From assembly GCF_008367235.1 (NCBI RefSeq), contig NZ_VTZS01000005.1:62001-126000 (forward strand): a DNA stretch of 64,000 bases. The letters are read 5' to 3'. The stretch is from Pareuzebyella sediminis (GTDB lineage: Bacteria; Bacteroidota; Bacteroidia; Flavobacteriales; Flavobacteriaceae). Shown here piece after piece: positions 54,101 to 61,922 of the stretch (position 1 is its first letter; each line of letters begins with the position of its first letter). The notes beneath the pieces are model-generated. The model saw only the letters and a list, made by a program, of their open reading frames with translations. It was not told where the DNA came from and did no database searches. Both the position numbers and the translations under genes were made by a program.

Positions 54101-54508
54101 TTGGCCAGGGAACTCGATCTAAGCAATGAGTTTTCCGATATACTAATAGAAAACCTTATTCCTGAAAAATTGAGGGAAGGTTCGGTAGAGAACTTTCTCC
54201 AGCATCTGGATATCTTGGACGCCAAGTTCGATGAGGTCAAGAAAAACCAAAAGCCCGGACATGTATTGCGCTACGTCGGGGACTTGCACGGAAATCTACA
54301 GGAAGAAAAGGGTATTTTGGAGGTAAAGTTGGTGTCAGTTGCCAAAGAAAGTGCTTTAGGGCAGGTGAAGGGCTCTGATTCCATCATTGAGATCTATACG
54401 GAATCATATGGTCAACATCCATTGGTGATCCAAGGAGCCGGGGCCGGGGCCGCAGTCACCGCAAGAGGGGTGTTTGGTGATATTTTGAGAATAGCTGAAA
54501 AAGGCTAG
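51122..54508 (+). CDS. thrA: Fusion: MetX-like acyltransferase / aspartokinase / homoserine dehydrogenase
   Basis: Protein of 1128 residues with three parts. Residues about 1-320 form an alpha/beta-hydrolase of homoserine O-acetyltransferase type (nucleophile Ser122 in GGSLGGG, Asp in VDSDLFF, His in HGHDAF). Residues about 326-760 are aspartokinase with KFGGKSLANG, FTANPDLVPDA and two ACT-like stretches (LLGKVGIDARIFKTL; QDLSTFHRPFNALI). Residues about 772-1128 are homoserine dehydrogenase (IFGHGNVGG, SGSLSYIFNTF). One chain thus covers aspartate phosphorylation, homoserine formation and its acylation. The ATG at 51122 is preferred over a TTG at 51116. Confidence 0.92.
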   Translation: MLHHIELEKYTTLSGISQDIELSYQLFGQELYQAPIVLVNHALTGNSNVTGEDGWWSALIGEGKCIDTKKYTILSFNIPGNGHDKFIIDNYKDFVAGDIARIFLLGLEKLQISRLFAIIGGSLGGGIAWEMAALNPKITEHLIPVASDWKSTDWLIANCQIQEQFLVNSKQPVHDARMHAMLCYRTPESFKERFKRSTNEELQVFNVESWLMHHGEKLQGRFQLSAYKLMNQLLKTIDVMRYGEQNFIDLQNSDTNIHIIGVDSDLFFTAKENKETFKRLAQANSNVTYGEVNSLHGHDAFLIEFEQMEQLLKPIFSKNGKGRSVKVLKFGGKSLANGEGLERVIEIVTGKVMAGENIAVVLSARGKATDQIEALLDKAAKGKNYTKDFEAFEKYQKSTFKNIHLSDEFKSLAKLLEGVSLLGDYSAKIKDQALSFGELISAKLVTKLLIGKGINAQFLDARELLKTDSEFGNASIVETSSKENVLRKFLQLDVDSVPVITGFIASNEQGETTTLGRNGSNYSAALFANFLNAEELQNYTHVDGIFTANPDLVPDAKRIAGLSYSEANELANFGATILHAKTIIPLIEKNIPLRILNTFNDDGEGTLISAKTKKEGIKSLSVIENVSLINLEGRGLLGKVGIDARIFKTLEENNISVSIISQGSSERGIGLVVNTDRALSAKKALDAEFENDYESKDINTITVRDDVSVVSIVGQDLSTFHRPFNALIKNQIVPLLFNNTVSGKNVSMVVKKSDLHKALNVMHGQIFGINKKINLAIFGHGNVGGTLIDQILKSTKTIEKRKGIDLNVFAVANSRKLLLAKHGIPKNWKSAIVEKGVPYTIEDVISFAKEKHLENLIAVDNTANSEFVAHYFDFVESGFDLVSSNKIANTLGFDYYQELRNELTKHQKQYLYETNVGAGLPLIDTIKLLHLSGENITGIKGVFSGSLSYIFNTFSEADVPFSSIIKDAMKKGFTEPDPREDLSGNDVGRKLLILARELDLSNEFSDILIENLIPEKLREGSVENFLQHLDILDAKFDEVKKNQKPGHVLRYVGDLHGNLQEEKGILEVKLVSVAKESALGQVKGSDSIIEIYTESYGQHPLVIQGAGAGAAVTARGVFGDILRIAEKG

Positions 54509-54576
54509 TGGGATGGCACTAAAGTTAGGTTTGTGAAATGGGTAGCATGACTACATGCAATGATTTAATAAAAAAG

Positions 54577-54606
54577 AAAAAGGACATAGATAAAAAGGAC
54601 ATAGAT
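54577..54606 (+). repeat. 15-base tandem duplication at the metZ start region
   Basis: AAAAAGGACATAGAT occurs twice in a row, directly before AAAAATGAC that contains the metZ ATG (54611). Confidence 0.9.
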
Positions 54607-54610
54607 AAAA

Positions 54611-55786
54611 ATGACGGAGCGGAATAAAAATAGATTCGAAACAAATGCGATACGAACGCAGCTTGAACGTTCAAAAAATTTGGAACATTCTGTACCCCTG
54701 TACCTTACTTCGAGTTTTGTTTTCGATGATGCCGAAGATATGCGGGCCTCTTTTGCGGAAGAAAAGGAACGTAATGTATATTCAAGATATTCGAACCCGA
54801 ATTCTTCGGAGTTTATTGAAAAAGTATGTCAGATGGAAGGAGCGGAAGCCGGGTTTGCTTTCGCTTCGGGTATGGCTGCCGTATTTTCAACTTTGGCCGC
54901 CCTTCTGAATAGCGGTGATCATATACTTTCCGCACGAAGCATTTTCGGTTCTACACATTCGCTGTTTACCAATTTTTTTCCGAAATGGAATATAGATCAC
55001 ACGTATTTTAAAGTAGATGAAATAGCCTCTATAGAAAAGCTGATTCTGCCCCATACCAAAGTGATTTATGCAGAGACTCCGACGAATCCGGGCGTAGATA
55101 TTTTAGACTTGGATTTTTTGGGTCAAATAGCCAAAAAACACAACTTGATTTTGGTAATCGATAATTGTTTTGCCTCTCCCTATCTACAGCAACCTATCAA
55201 ATATGGGGCGGATTTGGTTATCCATTCAGGTACTAAGCTCATGGACGGTCAAGGCCGCGTATTGGCGGGTATTACCGTCGGCAGCAAAGCGCTTATGGAT
55301 AAAGTGTATCGTTTTTCAAGAATTACGGGCCCTGCACTCTCTCCCTTTAATGCATGGGTGCTTTCTAAGAGCTTGGAGACTTTGGCTGTACGCGTAGATC
55401 GACACTGCGAAAATGCCCTTACATTGGCGAAATTCCTTGAAACCCATGAAAAGGTGAACTGGGTCAGGTATCCTTTTTTAAAATCACATCCAAAATATGC
55501 TGTGGCCAAAAAACAGATGAAAGCCGGGGGCTGTGTGGTTGCCTTCGAGGTCAAGGGAGGCATACGAGCGGGGCAAAAGTTCTTTGATGCTATAAAGCTC
55601 TTATCGCTTTCGGCCAATTTGGGCGACTCAAGGAGCATTATAACGCATCCTGCCTCAACGACGCATAGTAAACTTTCCGTTGATGAGCGCGCCGAAACGG
55701 GAATTACGGATGGTATGGTGAGGGTTTCGGTCGGACTCGAACACATCGATGATATTATCGCCGATATCACACAGGCCTTAGCGTAG
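54611..55786 (+). CDS. metZ: O-succinylhomoserine sulfhydrylase-type trans-sulfuration enzyme
   Basis: PLP enzyme of the Cys/Met metabolism family, 391 residues. It starts FETNAIRTQLERS and has PVNRYSNPN-type RYSNPNSSEFIEKV, the PLP-lysine motif IHSGTKLMDGQGRVLAG and HPASTTHSKL. It could make homocysteine directly from acylated homoserine and sulfide, overlapping with metY, or act as cystathionine gamma-synthase; the neighbouring genes favour the first. It lies about 100 bases after the fusion gene. Confidence 0.82.
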   Translation: MTERNKNRFETNAIRTQLERSKNLEHSVPLYLTSSFVFDDAEDMRASFAEEKERNVYSRYSNPNSSEFIEKVCQMEGAEAGFAFASGMAAVFSTLAALLNSGDHILSARSIFGSTHSLFTNFFPKWNIDHTYFKVDEIASIEKLILPHTKVIYAETPTNPGVDILDLDFLGQIAKKHNLILVIDNCFASPYLQQPIKYGADLVIHSGTKLMDGQGRVLAGITVGSKALMDKVYRFSRITGPALSPFNAWVLSKSLETLAVRVDRHCENALTLAKFLETHEKVNWVRYPFLKSHPKYAVAKKQMKAGGCVVAFEVKGGIRAGQKFFDAIKLLSLSANLGDSRSIITHPASTTHSKLSVDERAETGITDGMVRVSVGLEHIDDIIADITQALA

Positions 55787-55858
55787 TTTTTAGAACCAAA
55801 GGCATAGTTTTTCCAGAGTTTCCAAAGCCCTATTTTCTAATTTCCCTATCTTAGTGGT

Positions 55859-56272
55859 ATGCTCTCCAAAAAAACAAAATATGGTCTAAAGGCCTTAACC
55901 TATCTGGCATCGCAAAAGGATAACAAACCCGTGCAAATATCCGAGATTGCTAAGCATGAAAATATTTCCCAGAAGTTTCTTGAAAGTATTCTTCTATCCC
56001 TTCGAAAAACGGGTTTTTTGGGATCTAAGAAGGGTAAGGGGGGCGGTTATTATCTGATCAAGGACCCCAAAGCGGTTTTAATGACCGATGTGATGCGCAT
56101 TTTAGAAGGACCCATTGCCATGGTACCCTGTGTAAGCTTGAATTTTTACGAGAAGTGTGATGACTGTCCCGATGAAAACACCTGTTCCGTCAACAAATTG
56201 ATGCTGAAAGTACGGGATGCCAATCTTGAGGTTTATCGCAACAATACTTTGGCAGACCTTATTACAGGTTAA
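55859..56272 (+). CDS. Rrf2-family transcriptional regulator
   Basis: Winged-helix regulator of 137 residues. The DNA-binding part (about 1-65) has KTKYGLKALTYLASQ, ISEIAKHENISQKFLESIL and GFLGSKKGKGGGYYL. Four cysteines follow in PCVSLNFYEKCDDCPDENTC, a possible iron-sulfur or thiol sensor. It precedes the sulfate-reduction genes and is probably their regulator (CymR/IscR-like). The sequence TATCTTAG ends only 4 bases before the ATG, so a leaderless start is possible. Confidence 0.85.
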   Translation: MLSKKTKYGLKALTYLASQKDNKPVQISEIAKHENISQKFLESILLSLRKTGFLGSKKGKGGGYYLIKDPKAVLMTDVMRILEGPIAMVPCVSLNFYEKCDDCPDENTCSVNKLMLKVRDANLEVYRNNTLADLITG

Positions 56273-56333
56273 CGGAAAAACCGTCCTTGACCACGGTGTG
56301 AAATCTTCAAAATCCTCCACCGATCACCAATAA

Positions 56334-56350
56334 TCTATTAAATCTATAGG
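56334..56350 (+). promoter_or_regulatory. Operator-like palindrome upstream of DUF2061-cysHDN
   Basis: TCTATT-AAATC-TATAGG, identical in 15 of 17 bases to the perfect CCTATA-AAATC-TATAGG at 59758-59774. It lies about 139 bases before the first gene of the operon. Confidence 0.6.
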
Positions 56351-56488
56351 ATAAACCTAATTTTTTGGTTTTATTTTGGCTCATACTGAAAAAATATATT
56401 ATTTTTGTTTACTCTATTATATTGATAGGGTAAAGAGGGTAGAGGGTAACTCTTGAAATATTAAGGTACATTTGACGCAATAGAAACC

Positions 56489-56752
56489 ATGATTATCGAC
56501 CAATTGATTTTAGGTAAGAAAACACCGAAGAGTAAATTCGATACGGATAAAAAATCGGAAAGGCCCATTCGAAGTATCGCCAAGGCGGTCAGCTGGAGGG
56601 TCATAGGAACACTTGATACCTTGTTGATCAGTTATGTCCTAACCGGAGAAGTGGCTATAGCAGCTTCCATAGCTTCCATTGATTTTGTAACCAAAATGTT
56701 CCTTTACTTTTTTCATGAGCGTATATGGAATAAGATTAATTGGGGAAAATAA
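56489..56752 (+). CDS. DUF2061 small membrane protein
   Basis: Protein of 87 residues with the DUF2061 pattern SIAKAVSWRVIGTLDTLLIS and SIDFVTKMFLYFFHERIW, giving two hydrophobic segments. Function unknown, but it is commonly next to sulfate-assimilation genes in Bacteroidota, as here. It is 8 bases before cysH and belongs to the same transcript. A membrane link to sulfate handling is inference. Confidence 0.75.
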   Translation: MIIDQLILGKKTPKSKFDTDKKSERPIRSIAKAVSWRVIGTLDTLLISYVLTGEVAIAASIASIDFVTKMFLYFFHERIWNKINWGK

Positions 56753-56760
56753 ATAGTGTT

Positions 56761-57384
56761 ATGGCTTTTAAAGAACAAGAGATTCTAGAACTTAATAAGA
56801 AATTCAAAGACCTTTCGCCCGTTGATATCATTTCATGGGCTATTGAGCAGGCGGTTAATCCCATCGTCACCACCAATTTTCGTCCCTATGAAGTCGCCAT
56901 TTTAAGTGCGGTCTCCACAGTGAAAGGTGATATTCCCGTGGTTTGGTGCGATACGGGGTATAATACGCCCAATACTTACCGGCATGCAGAGGAGCTTATC
57001 CAGCGGCTAAACCTGAACATCGATTTGTATGTGCCCAAACAAACCAGTGCACATCGCGATGTGGTTATGGGAATTCCTCAAATTGATGATCCAAGGCACA
57101 AGGAGTTTACGGAGCAAGTGAAGCTCGAACCTTTTCGGAGGGCTATGGAAGCGCATCGACCCGACATCTGGTTCACCAACCTGAGAAAGGGCCAAACGGC
57201 GCTTCGCGACTCCCTCGATATTTTGAGTTTGAGTAAAGATGGGGTCCTTAAAGTGAGTCCTTTCTATTATTGGAGCGATACGGCATTGGATGCATACTTA
57301 AAAGACAATGATTTACCCAACGAGCACAAATATTTCGATCCGACCAAAGTATTGGAGAATCGCGAGTGCGGATTGCATACCTAA
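56761..57384 (+). CDS. cysH: Phosphoadenylyl-sulfate (or adenylyl-sulfate) reductase
   Basis: Reduces activated sulfate to sulfite; 207 residues, a little short for the family. Conserved parts are IVTTNFRPYEVAILSAVS, VVWCDTGYNTPNTY and TNLRKGQT. The C-terminal ECGLHT has the catalytic cysteine. The CC...CxxC pairs that bind the 4Fe-4S cluster of bacterial APS reductases are absent. This would normally mean the PAPS enzyme, yet no APS kinase gene is in the operon. The ATG at 56761 follows DUF2061 closely. Confidence 0.85.
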   Translation: MAFKEQEILELNKKFKDLSPVDIISWAIEQAVNPIVTTNFRPYEVAILSAVSTVKGDIPVVWCDTGYNTPNTYRHAEELIQRLNLNIDLYVPKQTSAHRDVVMGIPQIDDPRHKEFTEQVKLEPFRRAMEAHRPDIWFTNLRKGQTALRDSLDILSLSKDGVLKVSPFYYWSDTALDAYLKDNDLPNEHKYFDPTKVLENRECGLHT

Positions 57385-57410
57385 AAAATAAAACTAACCG
57401 TTACAGTGAT

Positions 57411-58361
57411 ATGTTTGATACAGAAATTGAAACTAAGAATATGGAGCTTGAAGAAAGACAACTGACCAGTACTTCCCATGTCAATGCTTTGGAAAACGAG
57501 GCCATCTACATTTTAAGGGAGGTAGCTTCACAATTTGAACGTCCCGTGCTTTTGTTCTCCGGAGGGAAAGATTCAATAACCTTGGTGCGTTTGGCGCAAA
57601 AGGCCTTTTGGCCTGCGAAAATTCCTTTTCCATTGATGCATATCGATACGGGCCATAATTTTCCGGAAACCATCGAGTTTCGTGATAGGTTGGTGGAAGA
57701 ACTGGGGTTGGAGTTGATAGTAAGAAAGGTTCAAGATTCGATCGATCAAGGTAAAGTAAAGGAGGAATCCGGCCGTTATTCCAGTAGAAACTCTTTGCAA
57801 ACGACCACTTTATTGGATGCTATAGAAGAGTTTAAGTTCGACGCCTGCATTGGCGGGGCGAGACGCGATGAGGAAAAGGCGAGGGCAAAAGAACGTATTT
57901 TTTCGGTTCGTGATGATTTCGGGCAATGGGACGAAAAAAATCAACGTCCGGAGTTGTTCGATATGTTGAACGGTCAAATAGAATTAGGTCAGAACGTGCG
58001 GGTTTTCCCGATTTCGAATTGGACGGAGTTAGACGTGTGGTCCTACATAAAAGAAGAAGGTATTGAAATACCGTCTATTTATTTTGCACACAAAAGAAAG
58101 GTCTTTCTTCGTGATGGCTTGATTTGGTCGCATTCCGAATATGTGTATCAGGAAGACGATGAAGAGGTGTTGGAGCGTATGGTGCGGTTTAGAACCGTAG
58201 GCGACATGAGCTGTACGGCGGCCGTTTTTTCGAACGCCACCGATATCAACGCTGTGGTACAGGAAATCAAGGACTCTACGATTTCTGAAAGGGGTGCACG
58301 AATCGATGATAAACGTTCCGAAGCCGCCATGGAAAAGCGCAAACAACAAGGTTATTTTTAA
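57411..58361 (+). CDS. cysD: Sulfate adenylyltransferase subunit 2
   Basis: Catalytic subunit of ATP sulfurylase, 316 residues. It has the PP-loop LLFSGGKDSITLVRLA, HIDTGHNFPETIEFRD and GGARRDEEKARAKER. Alternative starts at 57366 (overlapping cysH) and 57441 exist; 57411 gives a family-like N-terminus with clear space after cysH. It acts with cysN, 88 bases downstream. Confidence 0.93.
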   Translation: MFDTEIETKNMELEERQLTSTSHVNALENEAIYILREVASQFERPVLLFSGGKDSITLVRLAQKAFWPAKIPFPLMHIDTGHNFPETIEFRDRLVEELGLELIVRKVQDSIDQGKVKEESGRYSSRNSLQTTTLLDAIEEFKFDACIGGARRDEEKARAKERIFSVRDDFGQWDEKNQRPELFDMLNGQIELGQNVRVFPISNWTELDVWSYIKEEGIEIPSIYFAHKRKVFLRDGLIWSHSEYVYQEDDEEVLERMVRFRTVGDMSCTAAVFSNATDINAVVQEIKDSTISERGARIDDKRSEAAMEKRKQQGYF

Positions 58362-58449
58362 AAAAAAAGATTGAAGATTTCGGTTGCCGCAGATGGTCTG
58401 TGAAATAGATGAATGCGCCATGTGACCGCTCATTGAATACTAAAAAGAT

Positions 58450-59697
58450 ATGGAAGTACTGAAAATAGCAACGGCTGGAAGTGTAGACGACGGAAAAAGC
58501 ACCCTTATTGGTCGAATTCTCTACGATACAAAATCGCTGACCAGTGATAAGCTCGAGGCCATAGAAAATACAAGTAAGAAACGAGGATATGACTACCTAG
58601 ACTTTTCTTTGGCAACGGATGGTCTTGTTGCAGAGCGTGAGCAGGGTATCACTATCGATGTGGCACATATTTATTTTTCAACGGATAAAAAGAGCTATAT
58701 CATTGCTGACACCCCTGGCCATGTCGAATATACACGAAACATGGTAACGGGCGCATCTACCTCTCAAGCCGCGATAATATTAATCGATGCCCGCAAAGGG
58801 GTTATTGAGCAGACCCATCGTCACTTTTTTATCAACAACCTTTTACGGGTAAAGGAAATAGTGGTGGCGATAAACAAGATGGATCTTGTCGATTTTTCAG
58901 AAGAAAGATACAATGAGATAAAGGCCGATTTCGAACAGTTGATGGCCAAACGTGACTATGAAGATCAGAAAATTACGTTTGTTCCTGTTAGTGCCTTGAG
59001 AGGTGATAATGTTGTGCACCGTTCCGAGAATACGCCATGGTATCAAGGAGAAACCTTGTTAGAACATTTAGAGGGCTTAGATCTTGCCGCCGTTTCCAAC
59101 GTAGGTACGCCAAGGTTTCCAGTACAATATGTCATTCGACCTAAAACTGACGACCATCACGATTTTAGAGGTTTTGCAGGTAAGGTGTACGGGGGTGAGT
59201 TGAGTGTAGGTGACGAGGTGGTGGCCTTGCCATCCCAGACCCGTTCCAAAATCAAGGAAATCTATTTTCACGATAAAAAATATAGGACAGCTTCGAGAAG
59301 GTCATCGGTAACGATTACCCTAGAAGACGAGATTAATTTAAGTAGAGGCGATATGTTGGTGAAGGCTGGAGATTTGCCGACCATCGATAAGCAGTTTACG
59401 GCTACGATTTCATGGATGGATACCGATAAGTTGGTACCTGGTAAAAAATATGTGGTACAGCACGGGGTAAACAAAGTTTTGGCAAAGGTCAATACCATTA
59501 ATCATAAAATTCATCCCGATTATTCAGGAATCGAAGAAAATGTAGACGGTTTGGCCATGAACGACATTGCCCAAGTCACTTTTAAATTGAACAAGCCTAT
59601 TTTCTATGATAAATTCAAGAATCATCGTACCAACGGTTCGTTTATTTTAATCGATACGCAGTCGAACAACACGGTAGGGGCCGGATTTATTGCATAG
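58450..59697 (+). CDS. cysN: Sulfate adenylyltransferase subunit 1 (GTPase)
   Basis: GTP-hydrolysing subunit that drives APS formation; 415 residues. GTPase motifs are GSVDDGKSTLIGRI, DTPGHVEYTRNMVTGAS and NKMD, with the EF-Tu-like domains after. There is no fused APS-kinase (CysC) domain, unlike many bacterial CysN-CysC proteins. It closes the DUF2061-cysHDN group. Confidence 0.94.
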   Translation: MEVLKIATAGSVDDGKSTLIGRILYDTKSLTSDKLEAIENTSKKRGYDYLDFSLATDGLVAEREQGITIDVAHIYFSTDKKSYIIADTPGHVEYTRNMVTGASTSQAAIILIDARKGVIEQTHRHFFINNLLRVKEIVVAINKMDLVDFSEERYNEIKADFEQLMAKRDYEDQKITFVPVSALRGDNVVHRSENTPWYQGETLLEHLEGLDLAAVSNVGTPRFPVQYVIRPKTDDHHDFRGFAGKVYGGELSVGDEVVALPSQTRSKIKEIYFHDKKYRTASRRSSVTITLEDEINLSRGDMLVKAGDLPTIDKQFTATISWMDTDKLVPGKKYVVQHGVNKVLAKVNTINHKIHPDYSGIEENVDGLAMNDIAQVTFKLNKPIFYDKFKNHRTNGSFILIDTQSNNTVGAGFIA

Positions 59698-59757
59698 ATA
59701 AGCACAAATAAAGCAATCAACCGCGATGTAGGTTTCTAAAGTTGATCATCAAGTTAA

Positions 59758-59774
59758 CCTATAAAATCTATAGG
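59758..59774. promoter_or_regulatory. Operator-like perfect palindrome upstream of the sulfite reductase operon
   Basis: CCTATA-AAATC-TATAGG has six-base arms around a five-base centre. It is 55 bases before the sulfite reductase ATG and matches the site upstream of cysHDN. The likely binder is the Rrf2 protein at 55859. Confidence 0.65.
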
Positions 59775-59828
59775 CAAAAAGGAATATGAACGATCTTGGG
59801 AATGCCAAGATTTTGAAAAGAAGTTAGC

Positions 59829-61919
59829 ATGCAGAGTTTCAGAACAGAAATAGAGAATCCCATAGTAGAGAAGGATATTATAGAACTGGAAAGAAAGATT
59901 CGTCAGTTTCACGAGGGAAAGTTAGACGAGGAGAAATTTCGTAGCCTTCGTTTGGCTAGGGGAGTCTATGGCCAGCGGCAGCAAGGTGTACAGATGATTC
60001 GAATTAAACTGCCCTATGGTAAGGTAACCTCCAAACAACTACACCGTATTTGTGAAGTCTCCGACGAGTATTCAACAGGACGTCTTCATATTACCACCAG
60101 ACAGGATATCCAGATTCATTATGTGGATTTGAATCGAACTCCACAATTATGGGCCGAATTGGATAAGGACGATATTACACTACGGGAGGCATGTGGTAAC
60201 ACGGTTAGAAATGTAACGGCTAGTGAAACTGCTGGTATCGATGTAGACGAGCCCTTTGATGTGTCGCCTTACGCACACGCCCTTTTCGAATATTTCTTAA
60301 GAAACCCTATCAGCCAAGAGATGGGAAGAAAGTTTAAGGTATCTTTTTCGGCCAGTGATGCCGATACCGGCCTTTCTTACATGCACGATTTAGGCTTTAT
60401 AGCTAAAATAGAGCAGGGTGTTAGAGGCTTTAAAGTCATGCTCGGGGGCGGATTAGGTTCGCAGCCGCGGCACGCCGATGTTCTTTTCGAGTTCTTGCCC
60501 TCTGATAGAATCATTCCTTTAATGGATGGGGTTATCCGTGTTTTTGACCGATACGGCGAGCGTAAGAGTAGGGCCAAGGCACGAATGAAGTTTTTGATTA
60601 AAGATATAGGCCTCGACGGATTCAAAGAACTTTTGGCCGAAGAACAAAAGGCGGTTCCCCAAGAATCTTATCCTATTGATGCGGATGCCTATCCGAAAAT
60701 TAAAGTCGCGGATACTGACTTTCCTCAAGTTGAGGTCGATGATATGGCCGCTTTCGAAGCTTGGAAGTCTACGAACCTTGTACCTCAAAAACAGGAAGGA
60801 TTTACGGCCATAGGAATAAAAGTACTATTGGGCGATTTTTATACCGATAAGGCGCGCCTGTTGGCCGATTTGGTGGAGAAATATGCGGCCGGGGAGATAC
60901 GACTATCGTTACGTCAAAATATTTTAATTCCTTTTGTAAAAGAAGGAGCAATACCTTTTTTCTATACCGAATTGAAGAAATTAGGGTTCGCCGAGGCCGG
61001 TTACAATAGGGCGCTTGACATTACGGCCTGCCCAGGCACGGATACCTGTAATTTGGGAATAGCCAGTAGCACGGGTATTGCCGAAGAGCTGGAACGTGTG
61101 ATTAAAGCTGAATATCCACAATATATAAGCAATCCCGATGTGGTAATCAAAATCAGTGGGTGTATGAATGCCTGTGGTCAACACAATATGGCCAATATCG
61201 GATTTCAAGGGATGAGCGTTCGTACGAAGGATAAATTGGTGGCTCCTGCACTTCAGGTACTTTTGGGTGGTGGCAACGACGGAAACGGAAATGGTCGCTT
61301 TGCCGACAAGGTGGTGAAGATTCCGAGTAAGAGAGGTCCCGAAGCGTTACGCCTAATTTTAAATGACTATGAGGCCAATGGTAACGGCGTCCCTTATCCT
61401 GATTATTATGCCGAAAAGGGTCAAATGTATTTTTATGACTTCTTGACCCCTTTGTCTGATGTGACCAATTTGACTGCCGAAGATTTTATCGACTGGGGAA
61501 ATACCGACCGATATAAAAAAGAGATTGGGATAGGCGAATGTGCTGGTGTCGTTATCGACCTAATAGCCACTTTACTTTTTGAAAGTGAGGAGAAAATCCA
61601 AAATGCAGAGGAAAATTTTGAAGCTGGGAAATGGGCCGCCAGTATTTATTATTCGTATACCTCAATGGTGAATTCGGCCAAGGCTTTGTTGACCGCGGAA
61701 AAGACCAAAGTGAATACGCATTCCGGCATCATCAAAGATTTTGATGAGAAATTTGTGGCTTCAGGTAAAATTGATCTGGGAGTCGGTTTCGAAACGCTTG
61801 CATTGCAATTGAACAAAAACGAGCCGACCCAGGAGTTTGCCAAAAAGTATATGGAAGACGCCAAGGATTTTCTTGCAAAGGTGGAGACTTTTAGAAAATT
61901 GGAACTAGCGGAGGTGTAA
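59829..61919 (+). CDS. Ferredoxin-type sulfite reductase with C-terminal HEPN domain
   Basis: Reduces sulfite to sulfide with siroheme and a 4Fe-4S cluster; 696 residues. The N-terminal two-thirds is a nitrite/sulfite reductase (DTGLSYMHDLGFIA, cluster motif ACPGTDTC ... SGCMNACGQHN). From about 567 to the end a HEPN-like helical domain follows (EKIQNAEENFEAGKWAASIY, SAKALLTAEKTK), an arrangement found in Bacteroidota. No Fe-S-independent flavin subunit is present, so ferredoxin or the downstream flavin reductase should give electrons. A nitrite role is less likely because of the sulfur context. Confidence 0.88.
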   Translation: MQSFRTEIENPIVEKDIIELERKIRQFHEGKLDEEKFRSLRLARGVYGQRQQGVQMIRIKLPYGKVTSKQLHRICEVSDEYSTGRLHITTRQDIQIHYVDLNRTPQLWAELDKDDITLREACGNTVRNVTASETAGIDVDEPFDVSPYAHALFEYFLRNPISQEMGRKFKVSFSASDADTGLSYMHDLGFIAKIEQGVRGFKVMLGGGLGSQPRHADVLFEFLPSDRIIPLMDGVIRVFDRYGERKSRAKARMKFLIKDIGLDGFKELLAEEQKAVPQESYPIDADAYPKIKVADTDFPQVEVDDMAAFEAWKSTNLVPQKQEGFTAIGIKVLLGDFYTDKARLLADLVEKYAAGEIRLSLRQNILIPFVKEGAIPFFYTELKKLGFAEAGYNRALDITACPGTDTCNLGIASSTGIAEELERVIKAEYPQYISNPDVVIKISGCMNACGQHNMANIGFQGMSVRTKDKLVAPALQVLLGGGNDGNGNGRFADKVVKIPSKRGPEALRLILNDYEANGNGVPYPDYYAEKGQMYFYDFLTPLSDVTNLTAEDFIDWGNTDRYKKEIGIGECAGVVIDLIATLLFESEEKIQNAEENFEAGKWAASIYYSYTSMVNSAKALLTAEKTKVNTHSGIIKDFDEKFVASGKIDLGVGFETLALQLNKNEPTQEFAKKYMEDAKDFLAKVETFRKLELAEV

Positions 61920-61922
61920 CTT

